Shown here piece by piece: positions 44,070 through 54,000 of a stretch of 64,000 nt of DNA. Made by a program: the position numbers and the translations under genes. Every line of letters starts with the position of its first letter. The first letter of the stretch is position 1. Under the pieces are notes generated by a model. It was not told the DNA's origin, made no database searches, and saw nothing but the letters and a program-made list of their open reading frames with translations. This DNA comes from an uncultured Muribaculaceae bacterium (lineage in GTDB: Bacteria > Bacteroidota > Bacteroidia > Bacteroidales > Muribaculaceae). The DNA lies in contig CAJGDJ010000006.1 in NCBI GenBank assembly GCA_904502025.1, positions 4,113 to 68,112 on the forward strand, read 5' to 3'.

Positions 44070-44912
44070 ATGAAATTAATAGGAGCACATGTTTCGGCAA
44101 GTAATGGAGTGAGCCAAGCCCCAATCAACGCACACGCTATTGGAGCTGATGCGTTTGCATTGTTCACTCGCAACCCATCGCGTTGGCAATCAAAGCCTAT
44201 TAGCGACAAAGAGGCTGCAACTTTCAAAGAAAACTGCGAAAAATATGGTTATACTCCCGATAAGATATTGCCACACGACAGTTATCTAATCAATCTCGGT
44301 GCTCCCGAACCCGAAAAGCTCGAAAAATCACGCGAAGCATTCCTTGACGAGATGCAACGTTGCGAACAGTTAGGACTTACAATGCTTAACTTCCACCCCG
44401 GAAGCCACCTCAACATGATGCCCGTAGATGATTGTCTCGACCTCATTGCAACTTCAATAAATATAACTCTTGAAAAGACTTCGGGAGTAAAGGCAGTAAT
44501 TGAAAACACTGCCGGACAAGGCTCTAACCTTGGCTTTTCATTTGACCAAATAGCTCATATCATCAATAAAGTAGAGGACAAAACGCGTGTGGGGGTATGT
44601 ATCGATTCTTGTCACGCTTTTGCTGCCGGATATGACTTATCGACTATTGCCGGTTATGCCGATACTTGGCGTCGTTTTGATGAAATAATTGGCTTCAAAT
44701 ACCTTAGCGGTATGCATCTCAACGACACTAAAAAAGGTCTTGCTTCAAAAGTTGACCGCCACGAAACACTTGGCAATGGTGTGCTTGGAGCTGACTTCTT
44801 CTCATTCTTAATGAATGACCCACGCATGGATAACATACCTTTGATTCTTGAAACGCCCGATGAATCAATTTGGGCTCAAGAAATCGCATGGCTAAAATCG
44901 CTAATTAAATAA
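44070..44912 (+). CDS. nfo: Endonuclease IV (AP endonuclease)
   Basis: This 280-residue TIM-barrel enzyme cuts DNA 5' to abasic sites in base excision repair. Zinc-ligand segments of the family are present: IGAHVSASNG at the start, LNFHPGSHLN, VIENTAGQGSNLG, GVCIDSCHAFAAGYD, GMHLNDTKKGLASKVDRHE and LILETPDES. Length is normal. It has a consensus -7 element and is followed after 32 bases by the MFS transporter, which might be read through. Confidence 0.97.
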   Translation: MKLIGAHVSASNGVSQAPINAHAIGADAFALFTRNPSRWQSKPISDKEAATFKENCEKYGYTPDKILPHDSYLINLGAPEPEKLEKSREAFLDEMQRCEQLGLTMLNFHPGSHLNMMPVDDCLDLIATSINITLEKTSGVKAVIENTAGQGSNLGFSFDQIAHIINKVEDKTRVGVCIDSCHAFAAGYDLSTIAGYADTWRRFDEIIGFKYLSGMHLNDTKKGLASKVDRHETLGNGVLGADFFSFLMNDPRMDNIPLILETPDESIWAQEIAWLKSLIK

Positions 44913-44944
44913 ATTTATAATTATATCAACTTACATTTTAAGAC

Positions 44945-46303
44945 ATGAAAACAAAACCCGATTTAAGTTTTTGGAAGCTATGGAATCTAAGTTTCGGATT
45001 CTTTGGCGTACAAATCGCTTACGCACTCCAAAGTGCAAACATTTCTCGTATTTTTGCCACACTTGGAGCCGACCCTCACGACTTAAGTTTCTTCTGGATT
45101 CTCCCCCCATTGATGGGTATTATCGTTCAACCACTTGTAGGGAAATGGAGCGATAACACTTGGACTCGATTTGGGCGTCGCATTCCCTACTTGTTTATTG
45201 GTGCTCTTGTTGCAGTATTGGTAATGTGTATGTTACCAAATGCCGGAAGTTTTGGTTTGACAGTTAGTGCTGCAATGATTTTCGGGCTTGTGTCATTAAT
45301 GTTCCTCGACACATCAATCAACATGGCAATGCAACCATTCAAAATGATGGTTGGCGACATGGTTAACGAAAAACAAAAAGGATTGGCATACTCAATTCAA
45401 AGTTTCCTTTGCAATGCAGGTAGCTTGGTGGGATATTTATTCCCATATATTTTCACTGCTATTGGCATCGCAAGCGTTGCTGCCGAAGGCGAAATACCCG
45501 ACTCTGTTAAATGGTCGTTCTATATTGGTGCTATAATCCTTATTTTATGCGTTATCTACACCACAGTAACTGTTAAGGAAATGCCTCCAAAACAATATGC
45601 CGAATATCATGGCATTAGCGAAGATGACAAAAATGAAAAAACAAACATGATTAAGCTCCTTATCAAAGCCCCTAAAACATTCTGGACCGTAGGGCTTGTT
45701 CAATTCTTCTGTTGGGCTGCATTTATGTATATGTGGACCTACACAAATGGAGCTATCGCAGTGAGTGCATTTGACACTCCTACAATCATGAAAGATGGCG
45801 TAGAGGTATTAGATGTTGCATCTAAACAATATCAATCGGCTGGCGACTGGGTTGGTGTATTATTTGCAGTTCAAGCCATTGGCTCTGTCCTATGGGCAAT
45901 TGTAATCCCTATGTTCAAAAATCGCAAATTCATCTACGCATTAAGTCTCGTATTGGGTGGTATTGGATTTATTTCAACATATTATATTGCCGATCAATAT
46001 TTGTTATTCATTTCCTACGCACTTATTGGTTGTGCTTGGGCTGCAATGTTAGCATTGCCATTTACAATCCTTACAAACTCATTGTCGGGTAAAAATATGG
46101 GAACTTATCTTGGTTTGTTTAACGGCACAATTTGCCTCCCACAAATCATTGCTGCAACCCTTGGAGGTGTTTTCGTTTCTCTACTCACTCCTGCAGGCGA
46201 AATCGCAGCACAAGATCGCATGCTCGTTCTTGCAGGCGTATTACTTATCATTGGTGCAATATCAGTGTTTATCATTAAAGAAACATCAGCCGAAAAGAAT
46301 TAA
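44945..46303 (+). CDS. MFS sugar transporter, SLC45/GPH-like
   Basis: The 452-residue inner-membrane protein has about twelve hydrophobic segments and the start WKLWNLSFGFFGVQIAYALQ. LVGKWSDNTWTRFGRRIPYL is the major-facilitator loop 2-3 signature. The arrangement is that of the SLC45/maltose-sucrose type permeases annotated widely in Bacteroidota, which import disaccharides by cation symport. The gene follows nfo and has a terminator; no glycoside hydrolase is adjacent, so the substrate is unknown. An extended loop between segments 7 and 8 contains a hydrophilic insert (about 278-300). Confidence 0.87.
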   Translation: MKTKPDLSFWKLWNLSFGFFGVQIAYALQSANISRIFATLGADPHDLSFFWILPPLMGIIVQPLVGKWSDNTWTRFGRRIPYLFIGALVAVLVMCMLPNAGSFGLTVSAAMIFGLVSLMFLDTSINMAMQPFKMMVGDMVNEKQKGLAYSIQSFLCNAGSLVGYLFPYIFTAIGIASVAAEGEIPDSVKWSFYIGAIILILCVIYTTVTVKEMPPKQYAEYHGISEDDKNEKTNMIKLLIKAPKTFWTVGLVQFFCWAAFMYMWTYTNGAIAVSAFDTPTIMKDGVEVLDVASKQYQSAGDWVGVLFAVQAIGSVLWAIVIPMFKNRKFIYALSLVLGGIGFISTYYIADQYLLFISYALIGCAWAAMLALPFTILTNSLSGKNMGTYLGLFNGTICLPQIIAATLGGVFVSLLTPAGEIAAQDRMLVLAGVLLIIGAISVFIIKETSAEKN

Positions 46304-46328
46304 TATTAACATTAACTGAATCATTATA

Positions 46329-46366
46329 TAACCACTACCTCAATATGAGATAGTGGTTATTTTTTA
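46329..46366 (+). terminator. Terminator after the MFS transporter gene
   Basis: AACCACTA (46330-46337) pairs with TAGTGGTT (46351-46358), with inner CTC/GAG pairing, and ATTTTTTA follows. Confidence 0.8.
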
Positions 46367-46419
46367 TTAATACACATTATATTATTGGCAAAACACAAGA
46401 ATATCATTAAATTTGCACT

Positions 46420-46725
46420 ATGGAACAACAACAAACATCGTCGAGCACTTCAACTCGTTATCACAAACGCAAGCCACCAATGTATGATGTAATTATCCAC
46501 AACGATGATTACACTACAATGGATTTTGTGGTGATGATTCTTGAAACAATATTTAATAAGAATCAAGATGAGGCGATGCAACTGATGTTGCATGTCCATG
46601 AAAATGGTGAGGCAGTTGTGGGTACATATATCTACGACATAGCCCAATCAAAAGCCGAGAAAGCCATGTCATTGGCCCGTGCCGAAGGGTTTCCTCTTCA
46701 ACTAACTGTTAATCAAAAAATCTAA
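46420..46725 (+). CDS. clpS: ClpS adaptor of the Clp protease
   Basis: The 101-residue protein recognises N-degron residues (Leu, Phe, Tyr, Trp) and hands substrates to ClpAP. The pocket-forming IIHNDDYTTMDFVVMILETI (about 26-45) and HENGEAVVGTYIYDIAQSKA are canonical. A disordered Ser/Thr-rich tail of about 20 residues precedes the core, as needed for delivery. clpA begins 10 bases later and aat follows, so the three genes form one N-degron locus. Confidence 0.95.
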   Translation: MEQQQTSSSTSTRYHKRKPPMYDVIIHNDDYTTMDFVVMILETIFNKNQDEAMQLMLHVHENGEAVVGTYIYDIAQSKAEKAMSLARAEGFPLQLTVNQKI

Positions 46726-46735
46726 AAACATATAT

Positions 46736-48991
46736 ATGTCTAAAAATATTATTGACTTCAATCTATCTCCGTTTGCGAGAGAAATACTTAATGACGCACA
46801 CCAAATAGCCTCTATTATGCGACATGAGTTTATCATGCCCGAGCATTTTATGATGGCAACAGCCAATTTATGCAACTTCGCTGACGAAAACAACCGTTTC
46901 GGCGATAAATTTGAAAAAATATCTGATGATATAAACAAAATATTAGCCGAGCATGTGCCACAAGTCGATGAAGAAATCGAACCGACAATGTCGAGTTTGA
47001 TGAAAAAGGTAATGAACAATGCTCGTAAAATAATTCAACAAGAGGGCGATGTTCCCATTCCGGCAACTGCCATTGTTATTGCAACACTAAACACATCGGA
47101 ATGTATATGTAATAACATTCTTGCTCAACATATCTCCGACAAAGAGATTGCCGATGTTCTTAGTTTCATCATGAGCATCGACGGAAAGAGTCTTCGTGGA
47201 TATGACCTTGCCGACAATGATGATTATATTTCCTCATCAACTAAACCATCTAACGATTGGATGAAATATATCATCGACCTCAATCCATTACGTGGCGATG
47301 TGTCAAAAGCAATTGTTGGTCGAAAAAAAGAGATGTCGCGATTGGCTCAAATATTATGCCGATGCGACAAAAACAATGCTCTTATTGTGGGCGAACCGGG
47401 AGTAGGCAAATCGGCTATTGTTAAAGGATTTGTAGTGCAACTCGACTCATTCCCACCTAAAATAGCTCAATTACCTGCTTACGAGCTTTCTGTTACCACA
47501 ATTCTTGCTAATGCTCAATATCAAGGCGACATAGAACAACGCATTGCATCAACTATGAATGGAATTAAGCAATTAGGAGGGGGAATTATCGTCATCGACG
47601 ACATTCACACTCTCGCAGGTAGCAAAGGTGATGCAAACGGTTCTCGCGACTTAACAGGCATGCTACTCCCCTACCTTGATGATGAATCATTGCGTTTTAT
47701 TGGCATTACAACCTTTGAAGATGCCACACGACATCTTGATGGACACAATCGTTTTCTTCGTCGCTTCCGTCGCATCGATATTGATGAGCCTACACAACAA
47801 GAAGCAATTGAGATTCTCAATGGCGTAAAACGTCGCTATGAAAAATTTCATGATATTCGCATTGCCCCCGGAGTAACCGAGCGTGCCGTTAAACTTAGCA
47901 AACGCTTCCTATCGGGAAAAGCTCTCCCCGATAGTGCCATCGACATTATTGATGAAGCAGGTGCTTATCGAGAATTAAATCCACTTAAAGGCTACAAAAA
48001 ACAAGTTATTCATAATGACTTAATTGACAATATTGTCGCTCAATTAGGTAACGTTGAAACAAAAATAATTGACGACAACGACACTACTCCACTCCGCAAT
48101 CTCGGCGATTATATGCGTAACAGCATATTCGGTCAAGACCAAGCGATAAAACAAGTTGTAGAAGCAGTTCTCACCGCTCGTGCCGGGCTAACCGACGACC
48201 ACAAACCTCAAGCAAGCCTATTGTTTGTAGGTCCAACCGGTGTAGGCAAAACCGAAGTAGCACGAGTCTTATCTGAAGAATTGGGTGTAACACTACACAA
48301 ATTTGATATGAGTGAATACTCCGAAAGCTACAGTGTGTCAAAGCTCATTGGCTCATCTCCCGGATATGTGGGTTATGAAGAAGGCGGACGACTCACAGAG
48401 GCTGTTCGCAAAAATCCTCATTGTGTATTACTGCTCGACGAAATCGAAAAAGCTCACGAAAAAGTATATGACTCATTGCTTCAAGTTATGGACTATGCTT
48501 CGTTGACCGATAGCCGTGGTCGTAAAGTTGACTTCTCTCATGCCATAATTATAATGACATCAAACTCAGGTGCTCAATATGCCAAACTTGCAGGTATCGG
48601 ATTCGGGTCAACAGTAACTACGGGCGATGCGATGCTGTCGGAAGTCAAAAAAACATTCAAACCCGAGTTCATCAATCGTCTATCAGGCATCGTTGTGTTT
48701 AACGATATGAGTCGCGACATGGCTACTCTTATTCTCAATAAAAAGATTGCCGAGCTAAATGAACGCCTAAACGAACGCAATGTGGAAATATCCCTCACCC
48801 CCGAGGCCCACAATTGGCTGCTCGAACATGGCTTCTCTGCCAAATATGGTGCACGCGAAATAGAACGTGTTATCACCCACAACCTCAAACCTATTCTTGT
48901 CAACGAAATACTTTTTGGCAAACTTTCTAAAAAAGGAGTGGCAGAAGTTGGCGTTGAGAACGATAAATTGGCGTTGTCTATAAAAAAATAA
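46736..48991 (+). CDS. clpA: ClpA, ATP-dependent unfoldase subunit of Clp protease
   Basis: This AAA+ unfoldase of 751 residues feeds proteins to ClpP. It has an N-domain that docks ClpS (about 1-150), a first AAA+ module with Walker A GEPGVGKS, and a second with GPTGVGKTEVARVLSEELGV and Walker B CVLLLDEIEKAH. The GIGFG segment near residue 620 corresponds to the ClpP-binding loop (IGL/IGF). No middle domain of the ClpB type is present, which fits ClpA rather than ClpB or ClpC. clpP is not in the window. Confidence 0.95.
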   Translation: MSKNIIDFNLSPFAREILNDAHQIASIMRHEFIMPEHFMMATANLCNFADENNRFGDKFEKISDDINKILAEHVPQVDEEIEPTMSSLMKKVMNNARKIIQQEGDVPIPATAIVIATLNTSECICNNILAQHISDKEIADVLSFIMSIDGKSLRGYDLADNDDYISSSTKPSNDWMKYIIDLNPLRGDVSKAIVGRKKEMSRLAQILCRCDKNNALIVGEPGVGKSAIVKGFVVQLDSFPPKIAQLPAYELSVTTILANAQYQGDIEQRIASTMNGIKQLGGGIIVIDDIHTLAGSKGDANGSRDLTGMLLPYLDDESLRFIGITTFEDATRHLDGHNRFLRRFRRIDIDEPTQQEAIEILNGVKRRYEKFHDIRIAPGVTERAVKLSKRFLSGKALPDSAIDIIDEAGAYRELNPLKGYKKQVIHNDLIDNIVAQLGNVETKIIDDNDTTPLRNLGDYMRNSIFGQDQAIKQVVEAVLTARAGLTDDHKPQASLLFVGPTGVGKTEVARVLSEELGVTLHKFDMSEYSESYSVSKLIGSSPGYVGYEEGGRLTEAVRKNPHCVLLLDEIEKAHEKVYDSLLQVMDYASLTDSRGRKVDFSHAIIIMTSNSGAQYAKLAGIGFGSTVTTGDAMLSEVKKTFKPEFINRLSGIVVFNDMSRDMATLILNKKIAELNERLNERNVEISLTPEAHNWLLEHGFSAKYGAREIERVITHNLKPILVNEILFGKLSKKGVAEVGVENDKLALSIKK

Positions 48992-48995
48992 TGCC

Positions 48996-49679
48996 ATGGT
49001 ATTTCAACTAAGCGACGAACTCATTTTTCCCGACCCATACCTCGGTGAAGAAGATGGCTTATTGGCTGTAGGTGGCGATTACTCTACCGAACGACTCCTA
49101 TTAGCCTACTCCAATGGCATTTTTCCGTGGTCGGCATTTCGTAACGAGCAAAAGCTGTGGTTTTGCCCATTAAAACGTTTTGTGATTTTTCCAAGCGAAA
49201 TTCATATATCACATTCAATGCGTTCACTCATTCGCAAGCAACGCTATGATGTTACTATCAATAAAGATTTTGAGGGAGTAATTCGTGGCTGTGGAGAGGA
49301 CCGAAGAGAACAGCCGGGAGCTTGGCTTGGCGATGAAATTATCGAAGCATATACCCGACTACATCGCGAAGGCTGGGCTGCAAGCGTTGAAGTGTGGGAC
49401 GAAGAAAAACTCGTAGGGGGCTTATATGGCTTATTAATGGGAAACTGTTTTATTGGAGAAAGCATGTTCTCTCGTGTGCCAAGTGCGTCAAAACTTGCAC
49501 TCATCGCACTTGCTCATTGGATGGAGGCAAATGGTGGCACACTCATTGACTGCCAACTCGAAACTCCTCATCTAAAATCTATGGGTGGTAGATTTATTTC
49601 ATACGAAGAATATATGACATATTTACACCCCGATGATAACGACGCCAACTATGATGTTGAAGATTTCGATGAAAGTTAA
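48996..49679 (+). CDS. aat: Leucyl/phenylalanyl-tRNA-protein transferase
   Basis: Aat adds Leu or Phe from aminoacyl-tRNA to proteins with N-terminal Arg or Lys, creating N-degrons for ClpS-ClpA. Family landmarks are FPDPYLGEEDGLLAVGGD-like text near the N-terminus (here LIFPDPYLGEEDGLLAVGG), YSNGIFPWS, RKQRYDVTINKDFEGVIRGC and GGLYGLLMGNCFIGESMFSR. The 227-residue length is typical. It starts 4 bases after the clpA stop, so it is translationally linked to clpA. Confidence 0.95.
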   Translation: MVFQLSDELIFPDPYLGEEDGLLAVGGDYSTERLLLAYSNGIFPWSAFRNEQKLWFCPLKRFVIFPSEIHISHSMRSLIRKQRYDVTINKDFEGVIRGCGEDRREQPGAWLGDEIIEAYTRLHREGWAASVEVWDEEKLVGGLYGLLMGNCFIGESMFSRVPSASKLALIALAHWMEANGGTLIDCQLETPHLKSMGGRFISYEEYMTYLHPDDNDANYDVEDFDES

Positions 49680-49865
49680 ATCTAACACGTTTTATTTTTC
49701 ATAGAAATTGCATTAAAAAAGTTTTATTCAAAAAATCATTTTCTCACTCTCAACAAAAAGAAAAAATAATATTAAAAAGCACAACCTAAATTCCTCACTA
49801 TCACCACAAATCCATACTATCACACATTTTCCAAGAAAAAAAGATTAAAAAAAGTTGTTTATTTA

Positions 49866-49897
49866 TTTGCATAGTAATAAAAAAGTGCGTACCTTTG
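49866..49897 (+). promoter_or_regulatory. Promoter for tRNA-Lys
   Basis: TTTG (49866-49869), 20 bases, then TACCTTTG (49890-49897) is a textbook Bacteroidota promoter. It lies 37 bases before the mature tRNA. Confidence 0.8.
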
Positions 49898-49934
49898 CAA
49901 CGCATTTGAGGGAAACCTTAGTGCTAACAAGGTA

Positions 49935-50007
49935 GATTCGCTAGCTCAGCAGGTAGAGCACATCCCTTTTAAGGATGGGGTCCTGGGTTCGAGCCCCAGG
50001 CGGATCA
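49935..50007 (+). tRNA. tRNA-Lys, anticodon TTT
   Basis: The 73-base gene folds into a full cloverleaf. The acceptor GATTCGC pairs with GCGGATC (one T-G pair), the D stem is GCTC/GAGC, and the anticodon stem CATCC/GGATG holds loop CTTTTAA. The T stem CTGGG/CCCAG encloses TTCGAGC, and the discriminator is A. The 3' CCA is not encoded. A strong promoter and terminator flank it. Confidence 0.96.
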
Positions 50008-50011
50008 CTGA

Positions 50012-50041
50012 AAAGGACTTCATTTCAGAAGTCCTTTTTTT
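50012..50041 (+). terminator. tRNA-Lys terminator
   Basis: AAAGGACTTC (50012-50021) and GAAGTCCTTT (50028-50037) form a 10-bp hairpin followed by further T residues. Confidence 0.88.
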
Positions 50042-50174
50042 ATTTACTCCAAAAAAATCCATTATATATTCCCATTTATTGACACACATTTTGTAAATTT
50101 GTGGCGTAGTAGACAACTACCATGAATTAATTTATTGAATATTTTTTTACTAACATAAATTTATCAACCTTAAA

Positions 50175-51056
50175 ATGAAAAAAATCATTCTTAGCCTATT
50201 CCTTATCACAAGTTTAGGCGTTAATGCTCAAATACTCAACGTGAAGAGCACTACCAAAGTAGGTGTTCCCACAGGAGTGAAAGTGAGCACAGCACAACTA
50301 AGCCCCGACGGCAATTGGGTAGTAATTTCCCATAAAAGTACATTAGGTCTTGACAAATTAGACCTATCAACTAACAAAATTACTCGCATCAGCGATACCG
50401 GTAATGGTTTTGACCTTAAAATTGCCAATGATAACAAGACTGTTATCTTTCGTGAAAGCAACTATGGTGCCGACAAACGTCGCTTCACTACTCTCAAAAG
50501 TGTAAATGTAGCCACCGGAGCAACTAATGTCGTTTCTCCTACGACTCGCGACACTCGTGCTTTTGCCGGTGCGACTGCCAAAACATTAAAAGCAAATGCC
50601 GGTACTATCAATAGCAGCACGACTCTCCCTGTGGCATCAATCAACCGCGGTAGCATGTATGTTACTCAAAATGGCATAACCACTCTTGTTGCTCCACAAG
50701 GAGTTGAAGGTAAAAGTTATTTGTGGCCACAAGTATCGCCCGACGGTAAAAAAATCCTTTATTTCGTTGTAGGTGAAGGTTGCTTCGTGTGCGACATCGA
50801 TGGTAGCAACCCGGTAGAACAAGGAGTTTTACGTGCATCTGTATGGTATGACAATAATATTATCGTTGGTATGGACCACAAAGATGATGGAGTAAAAACC
50901 ACAAGCTCTAAACTCATTGCAAAACGCGTCGATAATAGTGCTACACAAGTGCTCACTACTACAAGCGTAAAAGCGATGTATCCTTCTACCGGTAACGGCA
51001 AAATTTCGTTTGTAACTCCCGAAGGCGAGCTATTCTTATTAAATGTTTCTAAATAA
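50175..51056 (+). CDS. Secreted TolB-like beta-propeller protein
   Basis: This 293-residue protein has a signal peptide (cleavage after about residue 19, VNAQ) and a propeller of WD40-like PD40 repeats. Examples are TAQLSPDGNWVVISHKST and PQVSPDGKKILYFVVGEG. No lipobox and no C-terminal sorting tail are visible. PD40 propellers usually mediate protein or glycan binding. It lies 21 bases before the amidase-like gene and probably heads the same transcript. A binding or carrier function beside the secreted hydrolases is plausible but unproven. Confidence 0.8.
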   Translation: MKKIILSLFLITSLGVNAQILNVKSTTKVGVPTGVKVSTAQLSPDGNWVVISHKSTLGLDKLDLSTNKITRISDTGNGFDLKIANDNKTVIFRESNYGADKRRFTTLKSVNVATGATNVVSPTTRDTRAFAGATAKTLKANAGTINSSTTLPVASINRGSMYVTQNGITTLVAPQGVEGKSYLWPQVSPDGKKILYFVVGEGCFVCDIDGSNPVEQGVLRASVWYDNNIIVGMDHKDDGVKTTSSKLIAKRVDNSATQVLTTTSVKAMYPSTGNGKISFVTPEGELFLLNVSK

Positions 51057-51077
51057 CCATCATAAATTTACCACATT

Positions 51078-54000
51078 ATGAAGAAAAGATTTCTTTCACT
51101 TACATTGATGACTATCATAGCGTGGACCACTATGATGGCTGTAACAATTAACGATATTCGCGTATATGTCAATCCAGGTCACGGCTGTTGGATGACACGT
51201 AACCTTCCATTGGTTAACAAAGCATTGAAAGATACCACCGGTTTCCACGAATCAAACACCAACCTTTGGAAAGCGTTTGGTCTTATGGAAAAACTAATCG
51301 AATGGGGTGTTCCTTTCGACCACTCACTCAACCAATCAGGTGCACATCACCAAATAGGTGCAGCTCGTAGTTTCAAAAACAATATCGTATTCTCTCGCGT
51401 AAAAAATACCCCTTGGTATGGCGATGACACTGAAGAGCTCTACAACCGTAACCTCACCGAGGTAGCAGCCGAAGCCAACTATAACGACTTCGACTACTTC
51501 ATCTCAATCCACTCTAACGCATATGTTGATGGTACTAACACCAACTATATGGCACTCTATTATAACGACCGTATGTCGGCTTCTTATAATAGTACTATGG
51601 CCGCAGGATGGTATCTTCTTGAAAACCCACACCTCATGTGGACAAACTATGCAAGTTCTCCCCACCTTCTCGCAGGTTCAAGTGGCTACGAGGTCCTTGC
51701 TTCGCTCAACGTACCGGGATATATGTCGGAAGGGTTCTTCCACACTTATCAACCTGCACGCCACAAAATCATGAATCCCGCGGTAGCTCGCATCGAAGGT
51801 ATAGGCTATGCCAAAGGTATTAACGATTGGTTCTCTTTGGGCAAAAAAGACTCATACGGTATGATATATGGTATTCTTCGCCATGCTACAAAAACATTCA
51901 CTCATACCTACTATACCCCCAACACAGGTACTCTCGATAAATATATGCCTATCAATGGGGCAACTGTTAAACTTAAGAAAGATGGACAAATAGTACAAAC
52001 TGTTGTAACCGATGGTTTCTATAATGGTGCATTCGTATTTGACAAAGTAGCTCCAGGCACATATACAATCGAATGCTCTCACCCCGACTATGCTACAAGT
52101 ACAATGAGCGTATCTGTTGAAGCAAACAAAATCACATATCCTACTGCATCTATTTCAAGCGAAGGGATCAACTCTGTTCCTGTGCAAGGTGCTTATGCTT
52201 ATTCTCACTCTCTCTCAAAAAGTGGCGACGACTATAAATTCTCATTCAAAGCCACCGCAACTGCTCCTAAAGCAACTATCGTACTCACCAACAAATCAAC
52301 CGGTGCAACTTCAAGCCACGATGCAGGCGCAGTAAAAAAAGGTGACAACTCAGTTACTATTAGTGCAAGCAAAATTGGCGAAGGCGAATACACTTGGGCT
52401 GTATCAATCGCTAACGAAGCAAGTACTGCTGCGATGACCTACTACAACCAAGGTGGTACAACCAACAACGACCGTCGTGGTGGTGTAGCTATCGACCTCG
52501 ACACTGAAAGTAAATACTTCGGCCACGTTTACACTACTTGCGGTTATGCAGGTGGTCTCCAACGCTACAACCCCGACCTCTCTAAAAATGGTGGCATTCT
52601 CCACGCCGACAAGTTCAGCGGTTCAACAAGCTCTTCACCCTACCGTATTAAAGTGAGCCAATCAAAGGCTTATATCAGCGACTGGAGTGACGAAAACTCA
52701 GGTGTATATGTTTACAACCCCGACAATGGTTCACTCTCACAAATGTTCCAAGGTTCACGTGCTTCAAGTGGTCAATGGACTAACGGTGGTGCAGTTGTAG
52801 GTGGTAGTACTACAGGTATCGCATTCTACAACGCAGGCTCTGAACGTCGCATGTATGCTTTCTGCGAAGACTACTCAAGTGGCAAAATGCTCGTTCGCTA
52901 TCACTTAGGCAACAGCGACACATGGAGCAAAGCACCATCTGATATTTTTAGCGGAATCACAGGTTCCCTTGGCCACAACAACGTAGAAATGGTTACTTGC
53001 GAAAAAGGTGTGTGGTTGTGTCAAAACCTTCGTGGAACCAACTCTACACAAGCTGCTCCTGCATTCATGTTTATGGACCACAACGGCAACATGAAACTCT
53101 CTTCTTACAACCTCGGTGGTAACGAAGCAATTACTCAATCACCCGAAAGTGGTATCGCTCTCAGCAAAGACATGACTTGCCTTGCAGTAGGTAACTCAGG
53201 TGGCAATGTAAGCGTATATAAAGTGACATGGAGTGGCGACACACCTTCACTCTTTTACCAATATGCCGTAGAAGTGCCAAGCACTACCGACATTGAGCAA
53301 ATCGCATTTGACCCTGCCGACAACATGCTCATCTACTCTCGTCAACAAGGTCTCATGGCATTCACGATGAAAAATCCTGCTCGTAACACAGTGACTAACG
53401 CTCCTGCTTCACAAGCAATCTCTGGAAGTGGCACTACTCCAGAGCCCGAGCCAACAACTCCTGATGCTGTGCGTGGTTCATTTGCTTACGACTTTGATTT
53501 ATCGGTAAATGATGCCGACCAATATAGCATCAAATACAAAATCACTGAAGCAGTTAAAGATGCCGACCTCGTGTTTACCAACATCAAAACCGGCGAAGAA
53601 TCAGTGATAAACATTGGCTTCATCGAATCTGCATTAGATAAGGGGGACGTTAGCCTCTTAATGGAAAAGAACGAACTCCCAGAGGGTAAATACACTTGGG
53701 GTGTGCGTCTCTACAACGACGAAAGCTCTAAAGCAGAAGCTTTCTACAACCAAGGTGGTGTAACCGACAAAAACCGTCGTGGTGGTGCTACAATCGACCT
53801 CGATAGAGAAAGTCCATACTTTGGTCATATTTACTCATCAGTAGGTTATGCAGAAGGTGTGCAAGCATACCTCCCCGACCTTACAAAGAATGGAGATATA
53901 ATCCTTAAAGACAAATTCAGTGCAAGCACAAGTTCTTCTCCTTATCGCATCAAAGCTAATTCAGGCAAACTTTACCTAAGCGACTGGAGCGATGAAAATG

